Shown: positions 57,799-64,000 of the stretch, piece after piece
Position numbering within the stretch: the stretch's first letter is position 1
How the letters are laid out: every line of letters starts with the position of its first letter
DNA from: Entrophospora sp. SA101
Lineage: Eukaryota; Glomeromycota; Glomeromycetes; Entrophosporales; Entrophosporaceae
Length of the DNA: 64,000 nt
Reading direction: 5' to 3'
NCBI GenBank assembly: GCA_958430865.1
Contig: CAUDNR010003802.1
Coordinates: forward strand, 4,955-68,954
Program-made: the position numbers and the translations under genes
Notes under the pieces: generated by a model
Told to the model about the DNA's origin: nothing
The model's database searches: none
What the model saw: the letters and a program-made list of their open reading frames with translations, nothing else

Positions 57799-58056
57799 TA
57801 ATTAATAATTACGACTTTATCCATACATTTATTATATTATCTAAGTCATTTTAGAGAAAAATTTACTTTTTTTATAGAATTAGAATTTTATTTGGAAAAA
57901 CTGTAGATTATTTACAATCAATAAATATACTGTTTGATTGAAAAACTATTTGAAAATGACTGTAAAAACAATAGCCAAAAATTTGTACCTTGAAATTCCG
58001 ATTTATTTGTGTGATAACTTTGTTCATTGTCACCACATTCGGAACGTGAAGTATCC

Positions 58057-58104
<48 letters not shown>

Positions 58105-58730
58105 TGCACAACACCACTTACAACGTTTAAAATGAATGAATTAAATCCTAAAATTTGTAATTTTTCTATATAATTTAAAAAAAAAAAAAGAATTATTAGT
58201 TTCTCGACAAAGAAAAATGGAATAAACAAATCAATAAAATATCCTGTTTTTTATTAATAAATATTATTGATTATTATTAGCAACGTTGGAAAATATGTGA
58301 AATTTATTTTTATTACTTTGAAATCAAATAAATACAAAAGCAAAATCACCGCCTGATTACACTGCTAAAACAGTACTACTACTCTAACATCTGATCTGCT
58401 GTTGTATCCAAACCTGGAGTGCCTTTTTCTAATGCTATTAAAATTACAACAATCGTAGAATTGTTTTAACTGCTTTCCTAGTAGTCATTGCATGGTAAAA
58501 CGACACAATCAGAGGAATAAACCCTGAAATAGGGAATTTCGATATACCGTGTATATATATATATATTAATATATATATATTGATAATGCAAAGGTCATTT
58601 GGAATTTACACATTTGATCAACATCAATAAACAAATGTTTTATCTCGAGTATTTTTTTACATAGTACACAATTTCGTGACCTCTGGTACATGTTATCGAC
58701 TGTCCTTTTAAGAGAAGATTTTATGAGAAC
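57799..58730. other. intergenic with a microsatellite
   Basis: 3' flank of the glycosyltransferase-like gene, a long (TAA)n tract at 58057-58103 and an AT palindrome at about 58550-58580. No gene was recognised. Confidence 0.5.
58057..58103. repeat. (TAA)n microsatellite
   Basis: About 15 uninterrupted units. Confidence 0.95.
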
Positions 58731-58879
58731 CAGTGTTGTGACCAGAAACTCTTTTGGCTTCCCGAAACGTTTCGGAAAATGAACTTACACTAAGCAGAAA
58801 CCTAAACCTAAACCTAAACTACTAACCTAAACTAGTTTCGGGTGGTTTCTGTCAGTTTCTGTTTCTGGTCACAACACTG
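58731..58879. mobile_element. 149-bp hAT-type MITE
   Basis: The ends CAGTGTTGTGACCAGAAAC and gtttctggtcacaacactg are a perfect 19-bp inverted repeat with the CAGTG terminus typical of many hAT elements. Flanking octamers atgagaac (58723-58730) and ataacaac (58880-58887) match at 6 of 8 positions, a decayed 8-bp duplication. The interior has three cctaaa units and inverted pieces around 'cccgaaac/gtttcggg'. It shares the 'accagaaac' end motif with the MITE at 7081-7335. Confidence 0.8.
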
Positions 58880-59599
58880 ATAACAACGAAAAGTTTCAAC
58901 AACACGATTCTGCTGCAATCTCCATTGGAACAAATTATTAACATACATCTATAATTTTCGAGGACACTCTAAAATTCAATTGTGCCGGACCAGTACCCCA
59001 TTCCATCCTGGTACGGCGTACCAATGAAGCGTTAGTTGACCATCCAAGAATTGAGATAAGGTAATGATTTGTCAAAGAAAGGAATTTCTTTGAACTTTGA
59101 AACAAACTAAATGAAGTGCGATCCTATCTTGTATGTGTGATATGTAATAGTACGGAACTTTTACATTCCACCCGAAAAACAGTAAAAACTAAACCACAAT
59201 ATAAGTATTTTATGAATTATTGTTACATTTAAAAACCACCTGTAAACTCAGCATTATATTTTGTAAGTTTTAATTTCCTGATGACAGTGAGTAGTTTTAT
59301 TGTTTCCCTATGTAGATAATAAAATCTAATCAGATCAGATCAAATGTTCCTTTAAAATCTGTTCCTTACTTGTAATATATATTTTTAAAAATGTAACTTT
59401 ACTAGTGGATAATCGATATTAATACCAATTCTTAATAATACTTGATTGACTGATTATCAACAAATAAAAACATTCGATCAATCAGTGAGTACCACCACTC
59501 ATAAATATTGCAACATAAAGGTGTCATCATGTTCTGCTAGATACATTTTTGGGAATGTTAGATATCCTTTTCCTTCTAAAACGTCTTTTTCTTATTATC
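58880..59599. other. intergenic, nothing firm
   Basis: A GC-richer patch at 58979-59036 has imperfect inverted words around 'ggtacc/ggtacg'. No gene was recognised. Confidence 0.4.
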
Positions 59600-59722
59600 G
59601 GCCAAAAAAATTTTTTACGTTCCTGCTACTTCAACTCTATCAGAAAGGTTATTCAATGATGATGTTGGAATTGTATAATAACAAAAAGGACCAATTTGAA
59701 ACCAGGAAATGATGTTTTTTAA
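59600..59722 (+). pseudogene. hAT transposase C-terminal dimerisation-domain remnant
   Basis: The plus strand reads KIFYVPATSTLSERLFNDDV, the near-universal 'PATS..SER.FS' block of the hAT C-terminal dimerisation domain. Stops and shifts follow. No other hAT part is adjacent. Confidence 0.7.
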
Positions 59723-59842
59723 AAAGAAATTACATATTAATTATATAGTGATTTGATTTTTTTAATTATACACAGTAAAGCGGATTTAATGATTTAACGG
59801 ATAAAATTTCGGAACACAAATTTTATTATCATTATTATTATA

Positions 59843-61442
59843 CACTACCTACCCAAAAGGTTCAGTCACCCTAAATTGATGAATTGCGCAAAAGTGTACA
59901 TAATAACCACACAAAAAATTTATATTATTTTGATCCTAGGTATTCATGTACTTAAATATAAAATTTTAGATTTCTAGCCTTTATACAGTTCAAATAATAA
60001 TATAAAAACGAATTCCGATTATTTGAAGTGAAAAAATTAGAATTTTGGAAATATAGTTTTATTATTAAAAATGGCTTAAATTTTCAACAGCAGCCTCTTA
60101 TCAATTAGTAACTAGTAGGCCATCCATTGTTTGCAATGCATTCTGCAATTCTACGGGGCATGCTTTCAATTAATTTTAAGTAAACGTTATTTGGAATTTT
60201 ATTCCATTCTTCAATTATAGTGGTCTTTAATTCATTGAAATTTCTTGCTGGTTTAGGTTTTTTTCAAATACGAGTCTCTAATTCACTCCACAAGTGTTCA
60301 ATCGGATTTAGGTCTGGAGAGTGGCTTGGCCAACTTTCTAAGATTTTTATTTCGTTTGTTTTTAGCCATTCTTTAACTTTTTTAGCAGTATAGACTGGTG
60401 CATTATCATCTTGGAACAGATAACCTCGATTATTAAAACTATTGTTTATTAATGGCAACAAATAAGATTGGAGCAATCATGTTGATTCATTTTCCCATCA
60501 ACTTTTACAAGCGGACCCAATCCTTTTCCAAAAAAGCAGCCCCAAAACATTACACTACCACCTCCGTGTTTGACTGTAGGTCTTAAATTCTCAATATCAA
60601 ACCTTGTTCCGAGTGTCCTCCAAACATGACCTGGGCCATCATTTCTAAACAAGGTGAACCTGCTTTCATCACTCCATATTACATTTTTCCATTTTTTACA
60701 CTCTAATCTTTTCTTCTTAAGCACCAACCCATACGCTTTTGTCTGTGTCCCTCATTAATAAGAGGCTTACATGCTGGAACACAAGAAAAAATGCCAATAT
60801 CATGCAGGACTCTTCTAAGCGTGTTGATTGAAACTTTCAGACCAGTTTTCTAATTAAATCCTTTTTTTATTATTTCAGCTGATTCAGTGTTGTTTTGTTT
60901 GACAATTGCTTTCAATACTTTTTGATGGTCATTATTTAAATATTTTTGGTCAACCACTTCGAGTTAAGTCTTTGACACTACCTCTTATTTCGTAATTCTT
61001 TATAGTTCAAGTAACTGTTGTTCTAGAAAATCCAAGAATTTTGCTAATTTTCATTTTTGAATTGCCGCCTATATGGAGACCAATAATTTGACCACGTTCA
61101 GTTTCAGTTAAATTAGACATTTTACGAAATTTAAAATTTTATCAAATCTTTAAAAAAAAACTACCCAAAATAATGTAAAAAACAATTTTTCTCGAGAATT
61201 AGACGAAATTAGATTATCGCATCTAAAACCTCATAATATGTTAATATGTAGGTTTTTTAAAATTCTTCATGTCAAGTTTTTTTATTATTATTTGAGCTGT
61301 ATAAAGGCTAGAAATCTAAAATCTTATATTTAAGTACATGAATACCTAGGATCAAAATAATATAAATTTTTTGTGCAATTATTATGTACGCTTTTGCGCA
61401 ATTCATCAATTTAGGGTGACCGAAACTTTTGGGTAGGTAGTG
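59843..61442 (-). mobile_element. 1600-bp Tc1/mariner element with long terminal inverted repeats
   Basis: The ends CACTACCTACCC... and ...gggtaggtagtg are flanked by TA on each side (59841-59842 and 61443-61444). The terminal inverted repeats are about 165 bp (59843-60007 and 61279-61442) with about eight differences by my reading. Between them lies a broken transposase on the minus strand. The long arms and TA target place it in Tc1/mariner. The near-identity of the arms suggests it inserted recently on the scale of this window. Confidence 0.95.
60105..61120 (-). pseudogene. Tc1-like transposase, inactivated
   Basis: The start MSNLTETERGQIIGLHIGG leads a paired-type helix-turn-helix (KISKILGFSRTTV) and Arg/Gly-rich linker. 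The DDE catalytic block follows: IWSDESRFTLF, GGGSVMFWGCF, YLFQDDNAPVYTAKKV and SPDLNPIEHLWSELE. By my count 35 residues separate the second Asp and the Glu, which suggests the DD35E group rather than classic DD34E Tc1. Lesions: stops in the HTH-linker part, a frame shift after DGKMNQHD (about 60475) and a TGA after ELETRI (about 60262). The C-terminus NNGWPTSY ends at 60105. It cannot make a full protein as read. Confidence 0.9.
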
Positions 61443-61893
61443 TATTTTAATTTATCTTGATTCAACGGATTTAATGGATTTAACAGGTTTAACGAATTTT
61501 TCATATTAATATTAATATGTTTCTCGGTTGGTTTTTGCTAGAGGACCCCTCAAATATATATATAATAAATAATAAAAATACAAATATCATTAAAACAAAA
61601 AGAGACGACATACTAATACGATTGGCAGCGCTTTGATTAATGCGTTTTATAAAATTTTGCCCATAGGTCGACACACAGTTTCACTAGTTTAGGAGCCTAA
61701 ATTCTCAACGAAATTTAATTTCGGCCACAATTAATTGATACGTATTCAAATGTTTGTTCTACAAACGTAAGGGTGTTACAGTTTCAAAAAAAATTTCGTC
61801 CTTTTTAAAAGGAACAATTTTTCGGAGATGCAATACCAAAAGTTTAACACTGTTTACAATGAATTATTATCATTTATCAGTTTTTCAAAAAGG
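61443..61893. other. intergenic and promoter region
   Basis: No feature beyond AT-rich tracts. A frame opens at 61828 ahead of the more likely start at 61894. Confidence 0.45.
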
Positions 61894-62632
61894 ATGAGGA
61901 ATAAAAAAAGAAACAAATTTTCATGTTTCTTATTATTAATGTTGTTATTAATAAATACAGGTAATTATAATTGGAAAATAATTATATATACTTATATATA
62001 CGTGGAATTTATTTACTTTATTTCTTTGAATTTAAATAAATCAAATCAATATAAAAATAAAATCACAGTCATCAACAACTACCTCTGTTATTGATTATAC
62101 TACTACTACCTCTGCTGGTGCTCCTTCTACCATTACTACTAATCCTTTAAATGGCTTTTCAAATTCTGATAGTTCTAAAGCTAAGATTGCGGTGCCAGCT
62201 GGTTTTTCATTTTTTTTGGTTGGAGTAGCGCTTTATTATATTAATTATTGCAAAAAAAAGGACAAGAAAAGAGAGGAATTACTCGGAAACAGTCAAGCAG
62301 CTAGTGGAACTAACGATCAAGAAATTCAAGTTAATAGTGAAACTGATAAAAATCAACTTCAAAATATTGACAATATTCAAGATACTGATGAAAAAATTCA
62401 AATTGATAGCGAAACTGATAAAAATCAACTTCAAAATATTGACAATATTCAAAATACTGATGAAAAAATTCAAATTGATAGTGAAACTGATAAAAATCAA
62501 CTTCAAAATATTGACAATATTCAAGATAGTGATGAAAAAATTCAAGTTGATAGCAAAACTGATAAAAATCAAGTTGTGAGTAATAATGATGATGATGATA
62601 CTGCCGATAATAATAATAAATCTAAAGGATAA
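61894..62632 (+). CDS. membrane protein with 24-residue tandem repeats, exon join uncertain
   Basis: Exon 1 from ATG 61894 gives a signal peptide (MRNKKRNKFSCFLLLMLLLI) up to a donor at 61961. Exon 2 (from 62069) encodes a Thr/Ser-rich stalk (SSTTTSVIDYTTTTSAGAPS), a transmembrane helix (IAVPAGFSFFLVGVALYY), a Lys-rich stop-transfer and a cytoplasmic tail of three and a half 24-residue units (SETDKNQLQNIDNIQ...). The two best splice sites join out of phase by one base. Another donor (gtggaa at about 62008), a frame shift or a pseudogene would explain this. The architecture recalls the two membrane proteins at 14.5-17.6 kb. Function unknown. Confidence 0.55.
62327..62580 (+). repeat. 72-bp minisatellite, about 3.5 copies, in frame
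   Basis: Units of 72 bp beginning near 'gaaactgataaaaatcaact' differ by only a few bases from each other and code for the 24-residue repeat. Confidence 0.9.
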
Positions 62633-62837
62633 AACCGCTTAACATCATTGTCAACAAAAAAAAAACACAATAACAGTGAAAATATGAATTTTAAATAATT
62701 TATTATTGTTATATATTATGGTGTGATATTAAACTAGAAGTTATATTAACTAGTCATCATTATCATCATCACGCATAAATTTTAAAATGGATCACCTAAG
62801 AAAAAGAAAAATTAATATTTTTTGTTTGAATAAATTA
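62633..62837. other. convergent 3' spacer
   Basis: It separates the convergent membrane-protein and phosphatase genes and may contain a last short exon of the phosphatase (to 62782). Confidence 0.4.

Positions 62838-64000
<1,163 letters not shown>

Noticed and set aside
62279..62572. Antisense and alternate-frame open stretches in the 72-bp minisatellite
   Set aside because: The periodicity of the repeat keeps all frames open; only the frame continuing the TM segment makes sense.

Overview
The window is nuclear DNA of a eukaryote with very AT-rich, intron-dense genes (short GT-AG introns, one GC-AG intron, exons down to 16-20 nt). The gene content is fungal: an endopolyphosphatase PPN1, an IVY1-like BAR protein, a Kre9/Knh1-like GPI protein and a SIW14-type phosphatase. 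The many decayed copies of tyrosine-kinase-like/Sel1 kinases, an F-box/LRR protein of a recognisable style, KDZ-like and hAT remnants, an A32-like ATPase and an origin-binding-protein-like helicase point to an arbuscular mycorrhizal fungus (Glomeromycotina, Rhizophagus-like). This placement rests on recognition of families, not on a search.

Layout. 0.8-2.3 kb: NEDD8-conjugating enzyme UBC12 (minus), carrying a 177-bp internal duplication around a 211-bp insert. 2.3-8.9 kb: repeat-rich DNA with two to three small inverted-repeat elements and a decayed Asn/Asp-rich gene split by a hAT-type MITE. 9.0-9.6 kb: PRKRIP1-like spliceosomal protein. 10.8-14.2 kb: a PANK4-type pantothenate kinase/DUF89 phosphatase fusion, whose kinase half appears to keep the residues lost in human PANK4. 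14.5-17.6 kb: two single-pass membrane proteins. 17.6-21.7 kb: gene graveyard (KDZ-like fragment, dispersed family fragment, A32-like ATPase fragment). 21.7-26.5 kb: condensin subunit 1 (minus), C-terminally truncated at a microsatellite. 27.4-31.4 kb: divergent F-box protein and IVY1-like BAR protein.

31.5-39.5 kb: a decayed kinase-Sel1 gene with a HeLo/MLKL-like N-terminus, an intact mitochondrial-type threonyl-tRNA synthetase, helicase remnants and a second decayed kinase. 40.7-43.0 kb: GPI protein and ribosomal protein eL36. 43.0-47.4 kb: hAT remnant, an inverted decayed copy of the threonyl-tRNA synthetase, a small probable mitochondrial protein, a Fanzor/TnpB remnant and an unrecognised protein. 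48.8-50.8 kb: PPN1. 51-55.6 kb: mostly non-genic. 55.7-57.8 kb: type II membrane glycosyltransferase-like protein. 58.7-61.4 kb: hAT MITE, hAT C-terminal fragment and a 1600-bp Tc1/mariner element with long terminal inverted repeats and a TA duplication. 61.9-64.0 kb: repeat-containing membrane protein and a SIW14-type phosphatase cut by the window edge.

The intact genes are housekeeping and unlinked in function; no operon or biosynthetic cluster is visible. What stands out is the density of relics between them: at least three DNA-transposon superfamilies, a Fanzor relic, two virus-like ATPase/helicase relics and duplicated host genes.
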